Positions 1 through 12,450 of a stretch of DNA of 64,000 nt are shown here, one piece after another. Under the pieces are notes generated by a model. That model searched no databases. It was not told the origin of the DNA and saw only the letters and a list, made by a program, of their open reading frames with translations. Each line of letters starts with the position of its first letter. Position 1 is the stretch's first letter. The DNA is from Proteles cristata cristata (lineage: Eukaryota > Chordata > Mammalia > Carnivora > Hyaenidae), in assembly GCA_017311185.1 (NCBI GenBank), contig JAESUZ010000342.1, positions 124,001-188,000 of the forward strand, written 5' to 3'. Both the position numbers and the translations under genes were made by a program.

Positions 1-1204
1 CTATTTTCATCCGAGGCATCACTTGTTTTAGAAATGTGCTACACTAAACATGTCACCAGTGGATACAACAAAAGATAACACAATCTACATTTCTATTGTC
101 CTTGCCCATTAGTTAAGTCTGCCTTCCAATTTTGTCTCTTGATCAGCATTTCCCAAACTTGAGGATCATAATAATCACCCATGGAATTTGAGATCTATAG
201 TGATTCTCAGGTTCTACCAGCCCACATATTTTGAAATGTTTCCCTGGTGAGGCTAATGATTAAGCATCCTTGGGAAATTCAAACTTGGCTGCACAGTACA
301 AACCTTATTTTTTAGATATACCAGGACCCTAAACAAAACCTTGTGAATCAGAATCGCCAAAAGTGGGGCAGTTATCTGTATTTTTTTAAATATCTAAAAC
401 ATTTGGAGAGTCCGTTCTCTGCAGAGAACCATGGCTCTACGCCTCAAGTTTATCTACTGACAGTGCTGGGGATAGAACTGCAAGGCAGCTCCTCTCACAT
501 TAAGTACCAGGCTTCTTCTATGGGATCACTTAATCGTGGCCACGAGGTACCGACCAGCATGGGGCCCTACACAGTGGAGAAGTCCAAATCCGTACTGAAT
601 GAGGAAGGAAGGAATGTCACAGTAGTATCTAAAAGTAATTTTCTATGAAAGTAGGCAGAATTGAGAGCAGGAAAGTTGTCCACAAAGCCCCAGTGTGGTT
701 TGATCAAGAGGCTCTTCTTTAGAAGATCATTCTACTTTACCTTTCAGTATTTTCTATGGTGTAAAATAGCTCCTTAGGCTTTCTGTTCATGACATCAAAG
801 ACCTTCCCAAACTTCACCAAGCAGTTTCTTGACTGGTGATGTGGTTTCCCTATGTGGTATTTCTGTTTCTGTCTGGTCCCACACCACCTTGAGCCTGAGT
901 CTGTTTAGAATGAGCTCTCTACAAGGACTGGCCTTCTGAGTGGAAAATGTACTGCACCTTGCTAAAAAGGAGAAGACTCATAACTATCTTTAGGGTGCTG
1001 GTACTTCATGCTAGAGGGAAGAAGCAATCTCAACACAGGTTCTGGAACTATGCTGTTCCACCAACCTTGAGAATCTTTTATTGGGAGAATTAGCAAGACC
1101 AGTAGAAGAATTGAGAAGTCAAAGAGGATTGAAAAGAAACTTCTGGAGCTAATGTTGTTACATGATTCCTATGAGACACCTCTCAGAAACTAAGATACAA
1201 TTTC
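1..1204. other. Unassigned non-coding DNA, possible MER20-type relic
   Basis: No gene seen. Positions about 155-300 weakly resemble the start of a MER20-type hAT element (cccaaacttgaggatcat, then a run like aatcacc), but the match is too degraded to be sure. The short open frames here have no recognisable domain and no codon bias I can see. Confidence 0.4.
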
Positions 1205-2265
1205 TTTTTAACAGCTAATCTTTTCTTTTGGAGGTATTTGTAGACTTATGGAAGAGTTTCAAAGATAGGACAGAATTCCCAGATGCCCTTCACCAGCTCC
1301 CCCATCCTTAACATCTTATGTAACCAAGAGAGATTTTTTTATCAAAACTAAGAAATTAATTTCAGCATAATACTATTAGCAAAAGTACAGAACTTATTCA
1401 GATTTCACCAGCTTTCCCATTAATGTCCTTTAAAGTTTTTTAAATGTTTATTTATTTTTGAGAGAGAGAGAGAGAATGAGTAGGGGAGGGACAGAGAGAG
1501 AGGGAGACACAGAATCCCAAGCAGGCTCCAGGCTCTGAGCTGTTAGCACAGAGCCCCACACGGGGCTTAAACCCACAAACTGTGAGATCATGACCTGAGC
1601 TGAAGTTGGATGCTTAACCAATTGAGACACCCAGGTGTCCCATAATGTCCTTTTTTTCCCTGGTTCCAGGATCTCATCTAGGATTCCACATTGCATTAAA
1701 TTATCACGTCTCCTTAGTCTCTTCTGATTTGTAAGGGTTCCTCTTCCTTTCTGGACCTTGACACTTTTGAAGAGTACTGGTTGCTTGTTTTGTAGGATGC
1801 CCATCAACTTTGGTTTGATGTTTTCTCATGATTAGACTGAGGCTACGCATTTCAGGCAAAAATAAAATACTGCAGAAGCGGTGAGCTCTTCTTGGTGTCA
1901 CATACCTGGAGGTGCGTTGTGTGTCTAGGTACTACCAGTGATAAGAACTTTGATCACCTGGCTAAGGTGGTGTCTATCAGGATTCTCCACTGTAAACTTA
2001 CTATTTGTCTCCCTCGGTAATTACTAGATATCTTGAGAGAGATACTCTTCAAGCAAACATCCTGTTTCTCCTTAGACTATTGCTCACTCATTTTAACACC
2101 CACTGGTGGATTTTTCCCAAGGTCATGATCCTTGTGGTTTTCTCCTTCTATTTAGAACTATTTTAATTAGAAATTATATTTTCTATTTTCATCATTCTTT
2201 CTACTTTTATTAATTGGAATTCTTCTTTAAGGAAGACTTGTCATTTCTCCCCTATTTAAAGAAAG
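1205..2265. repeat. Ancient LINE-like (L1M-type 3' region) relic, split by a SINE
   Basis: The phrases about a pale 'cttattcagatttcaccag' at 1394-1412 and the stretch after 1655 (cacattgcattaaatta, cgtctccttagtctct) match from memory the widely dispersed old L1M-type 3' region of placental mammals. It is interrupted at 1432-1641 by a CAN-SINE and resumes after the duplicated target. A second relic of the same family lies near 8030-8850. Orientation and exact subfamily were not determined. Confidence 0.5.
1432..1641 (-). mobile_element. CAN-SINE (tRNA-Lys-derived), minus strand
   Basis: Reads from its T-rich tail (ttaaatgtttatttattt, then a GA run) to its tRNA-like head (cttaaccaattgagacacccaggtgtccc). 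The 11-bp TSD taatgtccttt is at 1421-1431 and 1643-1653. Several CpG positions have decayed, as expected of a middle-aged copy. Not protein-coding; the overlapping open frames are artefacts of the SINE. Confidence 0.93.
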
Positions 2266-4553
2266 AGCTTCAAAGGAGAGAAACAGGCTACCTGATCTTA
2301 GGTAGGTCAGTAGGATGGCATGCATAGTTGATTTGGTCTTCAGAACATGATGCTATACCAACATTCCCTGATGGGATTCTACCCCAAAGACAACCAAAAT
2401 ATACACTAGGCATGGAAAATTCTAGAGTTTAAACCTAAACATAGAGCTAGAGCAAGGATGGCAAGGTGGTAATGATGTGAGAAGTCATTATTCCTGGTAG
2501 AAGATGGAAATGCTAGCCAGGAACAAAAGAATGTCTGCGGTTCATAGAGTATAGGCAGAAAAGGTTAAACAGATTGGTGGCAGTTGGATACTTGGTCAAA
2601 AAACAAGTCACTATCAAGAATTCAGACAAAAGGCGGCAGGGCGAGTGAAGAAATTCTAGAAAGAACATAGATCTCAAGGCAAGTAAGACTGGGCACCGAG
2701 GAGTCTGGGTGAAATCATGGAGATCAGGCAAATGTGATGGACCCAGAAAACAGGAAAGATTGGCTGGGATAGTCAGAGTTATTCTCCGTGGAGGGTCAGG
2801 GAATATGTTTTGGGCTTGGGTGCTGTACGGTCTCTGTCCGGCAACTTAGTTCTGCATCTAGTGTGAACGTAGCCACAGACAGTATGTAAGGGAATGGGTA
2901 TGCCAGAATTTGGTTTGTGGTGAATTAAATTTGGCCCGTGACTGTAGTTTCCCTATTCTGAAGTGAATAAAGCCAATGGTGCACCCAGGGCCAAACTGTC
3001 CTTTGGGCTCTACATACAGTACCTTTTGGTTGGTCTTGGCTTAAAAACGTCCCCAAGGGGCAGAGGATTAAAAAAAGGACTATGGTCACTTCAAACAAAG
3101 TGTAATAATTTTGAGGATTCTTGATAATGAGGGATCCTGGAGTTACTCTAATTATTGCTCTGTAGCTAGATAGAGGGATAAGCATTACCTTGGAATTTGG
3201 CCAAACTACTGGTTTATAATATATTCCTCCAAATTATATATATCATATACTTTTGTCTGGAAGTCAAATTTTAGAAGTACTTTATGTTGAAGTTTCTTGA
3301 GATATTCTGAACTAAAATGGAATATAAGCCACTGTTATTCAATGGTCTTGTAACTTGAAACTTTATGATATGAGTAATTTGAACCAAGTTCTTGCCTTAA
3401 ATTATTTCATTAAGTTGAAATAAAGGAAACAGTAACATTCTCTCCATCCCCTGACTCATCTCTGATCTGGTGTTTTGTTTAATGTTCTTCTTAAACATTA
3501 TGCCTTTGAAATATAAGCTTTTAGAGCATAATGGTGGCTAAATAGAGGACGATGAATTAAATTAGAATTTTACACTATTTTGCTCTAGAAGAGTAAGAAT
3601 ATAAAATATATAAAATTAATATAAAAGAGTAAAAATATAAAATATAAAAAACATTTAGCCCTTTTAGGAGTGAGATATCAATTCTATTACCCTTATACCC
3701 TCTGGGCTTTTCCTGAATCTTTGCAATCCTTTCTCTATACCTGGAATCTCTGGAAAGATATTTCTGTATACTTATCCTCAAGTGGCATAAAAACATTTTG
3801 GAATTCTTTGCTAACTTAATTTTATGATAGTTTACCGTTTTAACAGACTTGAAAGTTATAGAGATGCAAACATAATGCAAGATAAGCAACATGTACCGCC
3901 ACTCATCCTGGGGATGAATAAAGAGAGAAAAAAATCCGTTTCCATATTATCAGCTTCCATCATGTCTTATTCGTTCCCTGGAACTTTCATTTTGAAGCTG
4001 AGTCATACTTTAAAGATTTGAAGTAAAAAGTCAACTTTAGTAAAATATTAAAAAGATGCTCTCACGTTCTAAATTTTATTAGACGGAATATTGGTGTAAG
4101 GCTTATGGGGATCCATGTCTGTCTACTACTCTGTAACACTGGAGTTGAAATATTAAGCACATTGTTTTTCAGGTAAGAAACTTGTGAAAAAAAATAAAAT
4201 AATCATTTCCTACCCAAACACTAGTAAATAGACGATTGAATCATTTGAGTTTTGGGGCTATGGATATTGTGATTATTATATTCATGCATTCCTTTGGGCA
4301 TAAATTAAGTAGGCCGCAGGCAGCTGAAGGATGACCACAACTCGCCAAACCTTACAGTTCAGCAGATGTGGTTGTAAGATACGGCTTCACTGAAAAATAT
4401 TTACCACTAAGCAATTTTAGGACAGCACTCTGAGGTTTTGATTTAAAAACTTGGAATTTCCAATAGAAAAGTGGGTGGTACCATCATATTGGTCTTGGGA
4501 TACAGAAATACTGAGTCACCTCAAGTAAGCAGTAATGTGAATCAACAGTATCT
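2266..4553. other. Unassigned AT-rich non-coding DNA
   Basis: No gene or clear mobile element recognised over about 2.3 kb. Positions 3596-3652 are a low-complexity run of ataaaatat-like repeats. Short open frames on both strands lack domains. Confidence 0.4.
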
Positions 4554-4570
4554 CAAATTGCAATATTTCT

Positions 4571-4766
4571 TTTTAAAAAATTTTTGTAATGTTTATTCAT
4601 TTTGAGGGGGGGAGGGGCAGAGAGAGAGGGAAACACAGAATCCAAAGCAGGCTCCAGGCTCCCAGCTATTAGCACAGAGCGCGATGTGCGCCTTGAACTC
4701 ATGAATGTGAGATCATGACCTGAGCTGAAGTCGGACACTCAACCGACTGAGCCACCCAGGCACCCC
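4571..4766 (-). mobile_element. CAN-SINE, minus strand
   Basis: Tail, GA-rich segment, caggctccaggctc core and inverted head (accgactgagccacccaggc) are all present. It is bounded by a perfect 17-bp TSD, caaattgcaatatttct, at 4554-4570 and 4767-4783. A long perfect TSD indicates a clean target-primed insertion. Confidence 0.95.
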
Positions 4767-4783
4767 CAAATTGCAATATTTCT

Positions 4784-5684
4784 ACAAATATGCAAGTAAT
4801 GAGCTGAGAAAGTTTTTCCGCACATGCAGGGACCTTATTCAGTTCCTTTTTGTTGACTTCCAGAGACCCAGGGGCTTTTCTTGGCATATATATTTGGAAA
4901 CCTTCATGTGGGTCATTCACTCTGAAAGATCAGCTCAATATTTGAGTAAATTCTTTGAATAGTGTATTCTCTGATTTAGAAAATTACATGTATTTTCAAG
5001 TCTATGTAGAATTATTGAAATGTTCCAAGGTTTTAGAGGAAATATCACATATATAGTCATTTCCTGGGCTGTGGAGCTGAACACCAGCATTTACAATATA
5101 CACTGAGAAATTCCATAAAATCATGAAATGCACAGGAATCAAGTAATAACCTAGATGTGTGGGAGAATGGGGACTACGGAGCTTCAGAAATAATCTGATG
5201 TCAACCTCATGCTTCAAAGTTTTGGGTTAATAAAACTGAGTAAGACCAGCAGTACTACTTTGATCTAGATCAAAACTTCCAGGTCTTGGCTGTAAGAGGA
5301 AAGTGAATTTCCAGATTTCTCTTTGTAAAGGAAAAAAAAATGTGAAAGACGCTGACATAATTCTTCGATGGTTCTAAAACTTGTTAAATTTATGAAACTC
5401 CTTGAGTTACAATCTAGCATTTACATAAAACAGGAGTGGAGGCGGGGGCTGATGAAATTAACATGTCCAAAAGTTACAAAGGAAATCTCTAAGATAAGGC
5501 AGGATTGCAGTATCTTTTCCTTAACGGGTTCTGGTTCTCCACCGGGTGGCGGGGGAGGTAATTCCTTCTGGGGGAAATACTTAGTTCACAAAAGTCTTGA
5601 TTTGCTCCATTTTCTCACTTTCCCACTGAATATTCAGACTATCACTTACTGGTTTGATTAGTCAGAACTCTTTGGCTGCCCAAT
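4784..5684. other. Unassigned non-coding DNA
   Basis: Nothing recognisable. A local G/C-rich patch lies at 5538-5572 (accgggtggcgggggagg). No gene. Confidence 0.4.
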
Positions 5685-5703
5685 CAGGACAAGATTTATT
5701 TTA

Positions 5704-5950
5704 TTTTATTTTATTTTATTTTATTTATTTATTTTTTTATATTAATGTTTTTATTTTATTTCTAGGAGAGAGAGAGAGACAGCGTGAGCAGGGGAGGGTC
5801 AGAGAGAGAGGGAGTCACAGACTGAAACGGGCTCCAGGCTCTGAGCTGGCAGTCAGCACAGAGCCCGATGCGGGGCTCGAACCCACGAACCGCGAGATCA
5901 TGACCTAAGCGAAAGTCGGACGCTCAACCGACTAAGCCACCCAGGCGCCC
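5704..5950 (-). mobile_element. Young CAN-SINE with (TTTTA)n tail, minus strand
   Basis: A near-intact copy of a distinct, probably young subfamily. It has agctggcagtcagcacagag in the core, gacctaagcgaaagtcgg near the head, and tttctaggagagag before the GA run. The tail is an expanded (TTTTA)n/(TTTA)n tract at about 5697-5740. The target sequence caggacaagatttatttta is present at 5685-5703 and 5951-5969. The same subfamily recurs at 36406, 61631 and 61859. Confidence 0.95.
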
Positions 5951-6099
5951 CAGGACAAGATTTATTTTAAAGTATTCTTGTTTTCTTGTTGTGGCTTTGA
6001 AAATGACCATATAAGATGTCACTGCACTCACTCACACAGAGGAATGAAGACCAAGAAAAAGAAGTTGTGTTCTTATTGCCTCAGAAGTTGGCAGTGTTC

Positions 6100-6215
6100 C
6101 CTCACTAGACTGTAAGGTCTGTGAGGGTAGGGGTGTTAAATGTTTGTTCTTTGGGGTGTCATCACCCCAAACACGGTGGTTTGCACATATTATAACAACT
6201 CAATAAATATGGCAG
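6100..6215 (+). repeat. L2 LINE 3'-end fragment
   Basis: Order of phrases matches an L2 3' end: ctagactgtaaggtctgtgagggtagggg, then an acacggtggtttgcacat segment, then caactcaataaatat. Old and diverged, with no TSD visible. Confidence 0.65.
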
Positions 6216-6289
6216 TTTGATTTACTACATCTGGGGTTATCAGCTCCTGTGCATGGTGAGTCCTCTGTTTATTGTCAATTACGCTTCAC

Positions 6290-6400
6290 AATGATTTTCT
6301 AGTTAGGCAGTATTATCTTCACTTCATCACTTCCCAAGGTCACATAGCAGGAAAGCTATGGGATTGGAACCCAAGCTTTCTTATTCCAAGTTTATTATTC
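6290..6400 (-). repeat. MIR fragment, minus strand
   Basis: Contains the inverted MIR core: cccaaggtcacatagcagg, then gattggaacccaagc. Ancient tRNA-derived SINE shared across mammals. Confidence 0.6.
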
Positions 6401-7169
6401 CCACCCACATCAGATGCCTGAAACAGTACTCAACGGACAGAAGCAGTTTCAGAATCTTTTCTTATCCCAACAAATAAAGTATAATATTTGATTCCTCTCA
6501 TTTTTACCTGAATATCTGATATAGGAATCCTTCCTTGATGACAGAAAGGTTGAGTTTTGAGATCTACTCTTTCTTTCAACTTTGAAGGAACAGAAAGGTC
6601 TTCAGTTAATTATTTAGAGAAAACACTTCCCAATTCCCATTTCAATATTTTCCTAATCACATTTCAGTTTGGAACACAGGCACTGAATCTGGAACCTGAA
6701 GCCCATTTCCTGTCTAAAATGGTTTTCATTCACTGAATGTGAACACTTGTTTTTTATTGCAAAGTTGTTTACAAAGCCGAGCTGCTGGAATTCATTTCTT
6801 TTAATGAACAAAAGAGTGATGGAATATTTAGCTGGAAGGAATTCACAGAGGTTTGCGTGCAACTGGCAAAGAGTTTTAAGGAAAAGTTTTCAGTTCTAAT
6901 GGAGGCTCTCCGGTCCAAACTGAAGGAACGTTCAGGTAAAAGTCTTCCAATGAAAGAACTGAATAAATGAGAAAAGGAAGTTTGATAACCTCTTTAAACT
7001 ATAAACAGAGATGGGTCTCGTCCATTTTCGTTCCGGAAATATTCATACACATAAAATCCTTTCTATATACCAGGCATCAGGATCCAAAGTTCACTAGGAC
7101 TTTGTGATTTGTACCCATAAAAGACAACCAATAATTTTACGATTTTATGCAAAGTGCCAAATGACTACT
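6401..7169. other. Unassigned non-coding DNA, possible conserved element
   Basis: No repeat recognised. Around 6745-6800 the sequence (tttttattgcaaagttgtttac) contains forkhead-like tgtttac and an AT-rich homeodomain-like site. This is only suggestive of a regulatory element. The minus-strand open frame at 6653-6862 has no recognised domain. Confidence 0.35.
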
Positions 7170-7870
7170 GTTCTTAAAATAAAAGCCATCATTTTAAAGT
7201 GAACAGTTCAGTGGTTTTTAGTGTATTTACAGAGTTGTGCAATCATCATCACTGACTAGTTCCAGAAAAGCTTTTATCACCCCAGTAAGAATCCCTGTAC
7301 CCACTAGCCGTCACTGGCCATTCTCTCCTTCTCCTAGCCCCGGCAATCTCTATGGACATTTCATATAAATGGAATCATGCAATATGTGCTCTTTTATGAT
7401 TAACTCCTTTCACGTAGCATAATGTTTTCGAGGATCATCCACATTGTGGCATGATTCATGTTATCCCTTTCACGGAATCGTACCCCATTTCATGGATAAA
7501 CGGTCGTTTGTCCATCTGTTAGTTGATGGGCATTTGGATCGTTTGCACCTTCTGCCTGTTGCAGAATACTTTCGCAGTGAACATTCATGTGCATGTTTTT
7601 GCGGAAGCATGTTCCTTTTATATGGTCAACTGAGAGACAAAGAGAAGCAAGACTCAGAAAGGTGCCTAGCACTGTGCCAATTGACAGCGAATGTACCAGT
7701 AGTTTGTTCTCATTGTTGCTGAACAGTATTCCACTATAGGAAGACACCACTGTTTATTCATTTACCAGTTGTAGGATGTTTGGGTTGTTTCCAGTTTGGG
7801 GTAATTATGAAGAAAGCCACTGTAAACATTCACATACAGATTTTAGAGTCAACACTTGATATTGCCAGAT
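7170..7870 (-). repeat. L1M-type LINE 3' fragment, minus strand
   Basis: Antisense of the L1 3' UTR and ORF2 end: aaagtgaacagttcagtgg, then catttcatataaatggaatc, agcataatgttttcgagg and gggttgtttccag, in the expected antisense order. It is heavily diverged. Similar minus-strand copies lie at 37460 and 43197. Confidence 0.75.
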
Positions 7871-8266
7871 TTTAGTTATCTGTTTCTTTTGTTTTTAACC
7901 ATTGCAGTACATGTGCAGTGGTATCTCATTGCGAGCCCTTTCAATTTTGATGCTCTAAATCATCCTAGGTGGGGTTCTGTACATTGTCTTTTATCCAGCA
8001 AGTACCCCGTTATTATTGCTGTTTTCTCACATTTTAAAAAACTTGCACAGAAGTAGAGAGAATAGTATTAATAATAAATCTGCATAAACTGTTCACCCAG
8101 GTTCAGTGATTATCAACATTTTGCCAATTTGTTTCATCAAGCACCACCACCATTTTTGGGTTTGTTCAGATCTCCTAGGCAAATCTCATACTTCATTTTA
8201 TTTCACTATTAAATAATTCGATATGAATCCCATGAATCACTTTAAAAATAAAAGAAAATGTAATCA

Positions 8267-8399
8267 TGGCGCCTGGGTGGCTCAGTTGGTTAAGTATCTG
8301 ACTCTTGATTTCAGCTCAGGTTATGTTCTCGTGGTTGTGAGATGGAGCCCCATGTCAGGCTCTGCTTGCTTGGGATGGAGCAGGCAGGGAGTCTGCTTG

Positions 8400-8439
<40 letters not shown>

Positions 8440-8494
8440 CCTCTCTCTCTTTCTCCCTCTCAGAATAAATAAACATTTAAAAAAATAAAATAAA
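8267..8494 (+). mobile_element. CAN-SINE, older subfamily, plus strand
   Basis: Head tggcgcctgggtggctcag, then gactcttgatttcagctcagg, a CT dinucleotide run at 8404-8460, and an aataaataaacattt tail. The gactcttgattt variant marks an older subfamily than most copies in the window. It abuts a second SINE directly. No clean TSD was found. Confidence 0.9.
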
Positions 8495-8705
8495 GGGGCA
8501 CCTGGGTGGCTCAGTCGGTTAAGCATCTGACTTCGGATCAGGTCATGATCTCGCAGTTGGTGAGTTCAAGCCCCCCACTGGGTACTCTGCCGTCAGTGCA
8601 GAGCCTGCTTCTGATCCTCTGTCTTCCCCTCTCTCTGTCCCTCCCCATCTCACAACACTCTCTCTCTCAAAAATAAACATTTAAAAATTAAAATAAGATA
8701 AAAAG
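8495..8705 (+). mobile_element. CAN-SINE, plus strand, inserted at the tail of the preceding SINE
   Basis: Head ggggcacctgggtggctcag starts in the A-rich tail of the SINE at 8267. The body (gcagagcctgcttctgatcc) and a tctctctctcaaaaataaacattt tail follow. Insertion into an A-rich SINE tail is a common pattern. The target copy is not resolvable in the A-rich sequence. Confidence 0.9.
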
Positions 8706-8850
8706 GATTTCTTATTTAAAAAAACATAATCACAAGTAACAATAATAATTCCTTAATGCCCCCTAATATTTAGTCTGCTCAAATATCCCCAATTGCTTCA
8801 AAAGGGCCCTTTTAAAAGTTGCTTTATTGAAATTTCACTTGCTTATGACA

Positions 8851-9434
8851 TGAGGTGGGAGCTAAAAAATCTGAGGTCCTACCTCCAAATGACTGAGGTT
8901 TTACTCAGTTTGCAGAAATATTTTAAAGTTAGTTAAGATTTTACCCGAGTTATAGTTTAACGATTCCAAATTATATTTTTATTACACAGCAGCAATTGGA
9001 GATTATAAGGAAGGTATTAAGGATACAGAATTGGCATATCATTTAACCCACGATCAAAGCCCTTAAAAGATGACTGCCACTATTACGTGGTGCAGCCAAT
9101 TGATCCTATTGGTAGTGAATGCATAGGTTGGCACTGCCACCCCAGTGTAAGGTGCAGAGGACAAATACAGAAGTAGGGGCATGGGAAGGGGTCTTTTATT
9201 TGTCCACGAGATAGAAGGACTTGCGTCTCTTACCTGGCATTGCTCCAGAACAAGGGTTATTCATAGAAGGCCCTCAACACAGTTGAGAATTAATAAAACA
9301 TCCTATCAAGAGGTGGGGTGTGTGTGTGTGTTGCATTAGTGTCTTCGGCCAAATGAAATTGTGGTTTTGTTTTGCAATAAAACTCAGATAAGGAATTTTT
9401 TGCCACGCCAGTGTAACTTTTACTTTATTTAGAG
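8851..9434. other. Unassigned non-coding DNA
   Basis: No gene or clear repeat. A short (GT)n run lies at about 9317-9331. Confidence 0.4.
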
Positions 9435-9447
9435 ATAGATAAGACTT

Positions 9448-9675
9448 GGGGGTGCCTGGGTGGCTTGGTTGGGTGTTTGACTTCGGCTTGGGTCATGATC
9501 TCATGGTCTGTGAGTTCGAGCCCCACATCGGGCTCTGTGCTGACAGCTCGGAGCCTGGAGCCTGTTTCAGATTCTGTGTCTCCCTCTCTTTCTGCCCCCC
9601 CGCCCACGCACGCTCTCTCTCTCTCTCTCTCTCTCTCTCAAAAAGAAACAAAACATTAAAAATAAAAAAATAGAA
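9448..9675 (+). mobile_element. CAN-SINE, plus strand
   Basis: Full-length copy with head gggtgcctgggtggc, core gctctgtgctgacagctcgg, CT run at 9612-9640 and an A-rich tail. TSD atagataagactt is at 9435-9447 and 9676-9688. The 9446-9673 open frame is SINE sequence, not a gene. Confidence 0.95.
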
Positions 9676-9688
9676 ATAGATAAGACTT

Positions 9689-10856
9689 TATTTGAATTAG
9701 CCCCATTGTAGTTTGCAGTCAAGTCATACAAAAAAATCCAGAAATTAATATGTAGATTTAAAGACCAGCAACATGGTTCTGTTCTGCTCTAATTTTTAAA
9801 TTAATATCTCAGTTTAAATTCCTGGTTGTAACAAGACTTTCCTTCAATCCAAACTACAAATGTATTTGCTTGTTTTGTTACCATTTGGTCCAGATAACAA
9901 GGCTCAAGTAAATGTAGCCTGCACAATAAGAATATAATCACCGTTTAAAATCAAACTTCAGAGTGGGTCAACATGGCATAATGTCCTGCCTAAGTGATCT
10001 GTAATTCACCTCTCCAGATACTCATCTTGGCCCTGGAGTAGTTTAAAAGGTAGTATCTGCCAAAATTTGTTAACCATTAAACAAAGGTTTACTTTCCTTT
10101 TGTGCGGCAGGAACAAAGGTGCACTTCTAAATCTGTGTCTAAAAAATGTGTAGGTTTTGAACAATTCAATCCACTCGACAGCTCTTGCTTTTAGCATTCA
10201 GAATAAACCTTTTAGAAAGCATTTGGGGGTTTTGGTTTGGGTTTTTTGTTTTTGTTTTTGTTTTTTTTTATTTTGCCTGGATTGGGTGATCTGAGCCATG
10301 GTAGATGTGTATTTCTGGGGGTGCAAGTTGATGCAAAGAAAACTTGGAAGACCCAAGGCAGTCCTAAAAGGAGGGTGTGTTACACTGAAATGTATTCCAT
10401 CAATTGCCAGAATATTGAAGAACACGGAGTCATCATCATGGGTAATGTCCTCTTCAGGAGGGCAAAAATGAGTTTTCATCATGCAGAATATTCATCTGCC
10501 TTACTGAACCATGGCACAATTTAGCAGTCCACGCATTTACCTTCCAAGGTAGCTCAAAAGTAAACCGCATTTTTGCTCACTTTTCAGTTTCAGAAAGCTA
10601 TCCCACCACATTACTTCCAGCTTCAAAGAATTCTATAGTTTCATTCTGAAGGCAATTCTAGAAGGCATGGCATATTAAGCACTAGGTTTTTCATTAGTGT
10701 AATGAGCCCATTCACCAGAGCCAATGGGTATCTTGTTACTTTTCAAATTCCTTAGAGTAAAAATGTTGGCAAAGTCATTGCTACCTTCTACCTATTACAA
10801 TTTTTTTTTAACTGACAAATAAAAGACACAAGAGACCTGAAGTGATGTTTCATAAC
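9689..10856. other. Unassigned non-coding DNA
   Basis: No gene or repeat family recognised. A (GTTTTT)n-like low-complexity stretch lies at 10238-10272. Confidence 0.4.
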
Positions 10857-11080
10857 CATGGTTTTTCAATGTCCCTGGCACTGTGAACATTTGGGGTCAG
10901 ATCATTCTTTGTGGGGGGGGGGTGCTGTCCTATGCATTGTAGGATGCTTACCAGCATCCCTGGCCTACACCCACTAGATGTTAGTCACTTCCTCACCCCA
11001 GTCATGACAATGACAAATGTCCTCAGACATTGTGATATGTCCCCTAGGGGACAAAATCACCCCCTGTTGAGAACAATAGT
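10857..11080 (-). mobile_element. MER5A-type non-autonomous hAT element, minus strand
   Basis: Antisense of the MER5A-type consensus: gggtcagatcattctttgtgg, tgcattgtaggatgctta, gcatccctggcctac, then gacaaaatcaccccctgttgagaac. Both ends look present. The flanks ttcataac (10849-10856) and tttataac (11081-11088) fit a decayed 8-bp hAT duplication. No transposase is encoded. Confidence 0.75.
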
Positions 11081-11109
11081 TTTATAACCAGCCAGACAGG
11101 TATTCATTT

Positions 11110-12450
11110 TCAGTCTTTTAAGTTATTGATTTATGAATACATTTCAGTCAACTACTATGTAAGGAGTGGCACTGGACACAAGGTGGCGCTAGACCAGATC
11201 CTTGCATGATGGCTTGTCCTCACAGAGGTTATGGATTAGCCTGGGAAGCCCACAGTCTAACCTTCTTCCTAACATCTCTACAGCAAGAGTCCTGAACCAT
11301 GGTCAGTATAGGCTAGGATCCATTCTGTGAACTCACATCTTGCCTTGGCTCATGATTCCCAAATCTCCAAACCAGAGCATCTCTGTGACCTCGATGGTCA
11401 TTCTAAAGGATGATCCTGTTCTCTCTTGAGTTCTTTCACGCCACTGAGTTGGCGCCACTCATTACCTACTTCCTGGTTTATAGATGCTTTGTGTAGCTCA
11501 TCATTTTATTATTCCTAGTGACTAGCATCTCCTTAAGATAAGATGTCTGACTGACTACCATTGGGTCAGTTACCATTGACCTTGGCATCCAAACTAGAGC
11601 TTAGAGACGATTTGTGTCTTTTTTTTTTTTTGAATGAGAATGACATGATCAAAACAGTTACTTATCATCCATGTGACATTGTGCTGGAAAGATTGGAGAG
11701 AGGAAAACTTGAAGCCATGGAGACAGTAGTGAAATTATTTTATATGCTTCACATTGATGAATTAAGCACATTAGTAGAATAATGGCAATGTGAATGAGGA
11801 ACAAATGAACAAAAAGGAGAACCATCTCAAGGAAAAGGCAAATAAAAGTTTGGAGGAGGAAGTGATTATTACAAAGGAAATGAAAGTCAAAGGATTCCAA
11901 AGTTTGGAATGTGGAGATCTGAAAATATGGCGTTTTCATTAAACACAAATAGAAGTTTTGAGAGGATTCAAAGGTGTTGGGACATCCTGAGATCATCATT
12001 CTTCATGTACCTCTCCTTTTGTGAAAACAATATTCTTCAAGATTTCCTACTCTTACATTAAGGTTAGCAGTAAGCTAAGAGCAACCACATTAGGGAGTCA
12101 GATGACTGACTTTGCAACAATACCATGTGGAAAACAGTGATGAGAAAAGCAACACTCTACATATAAAAGAGGACTTATAGGATCCCTTTACCAGTATGAT
12201 AAAAGGCCATGGTGGGACTAGGGTAGAAGCTGAGGGATACCATTTAGGGATCTATTATATTAAATGCCAGTACCAGGGATGGGAACTATGAGAAGCAATT
12301 AAATTAGGGATACACTGTAAAGACTGAGCTAACAGAATTTGTAGGTGAATTCAGTATGAAAAACTGACACAAAAAAAGGCCCCAAGGTCTATGGTGTGAA
12401 TTACAGAGGTGAGGAACCTAGGGAAGTAGCCGTTTTGAGAGAGTAGCAAA
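11110..12450 (-). repeat. L2 LINE relic, minus strand
   Basis: Starts with the inverted L2 3' end (caactactatgtaaggag, then cctcacagaggttatgga). Further in, gaatgacatgatcaaaac at 11634-11651 fits the inverted L2 ORF2/3' junction region. It probably extends to about 12.45 kb but is strongly decayed there. The open frames within are degraded LINE sequence. Confidence 0.5.

Larger units (their letters stand above)
8030..8850. repeat. Ancient LINE-like relic interrupted by two SINEs
   Basis: The left part 8030-8263 (agagagaatagtatta, atcaacattttgccaat) and right part 8711-8820 (cataatcacaagtaacaataataattcc, tcaaatatccccaattg) belong together by memory of the dispersed L1M-type 3' region. Two CAN-SINEs separate them. 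Confidence 0.5.
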
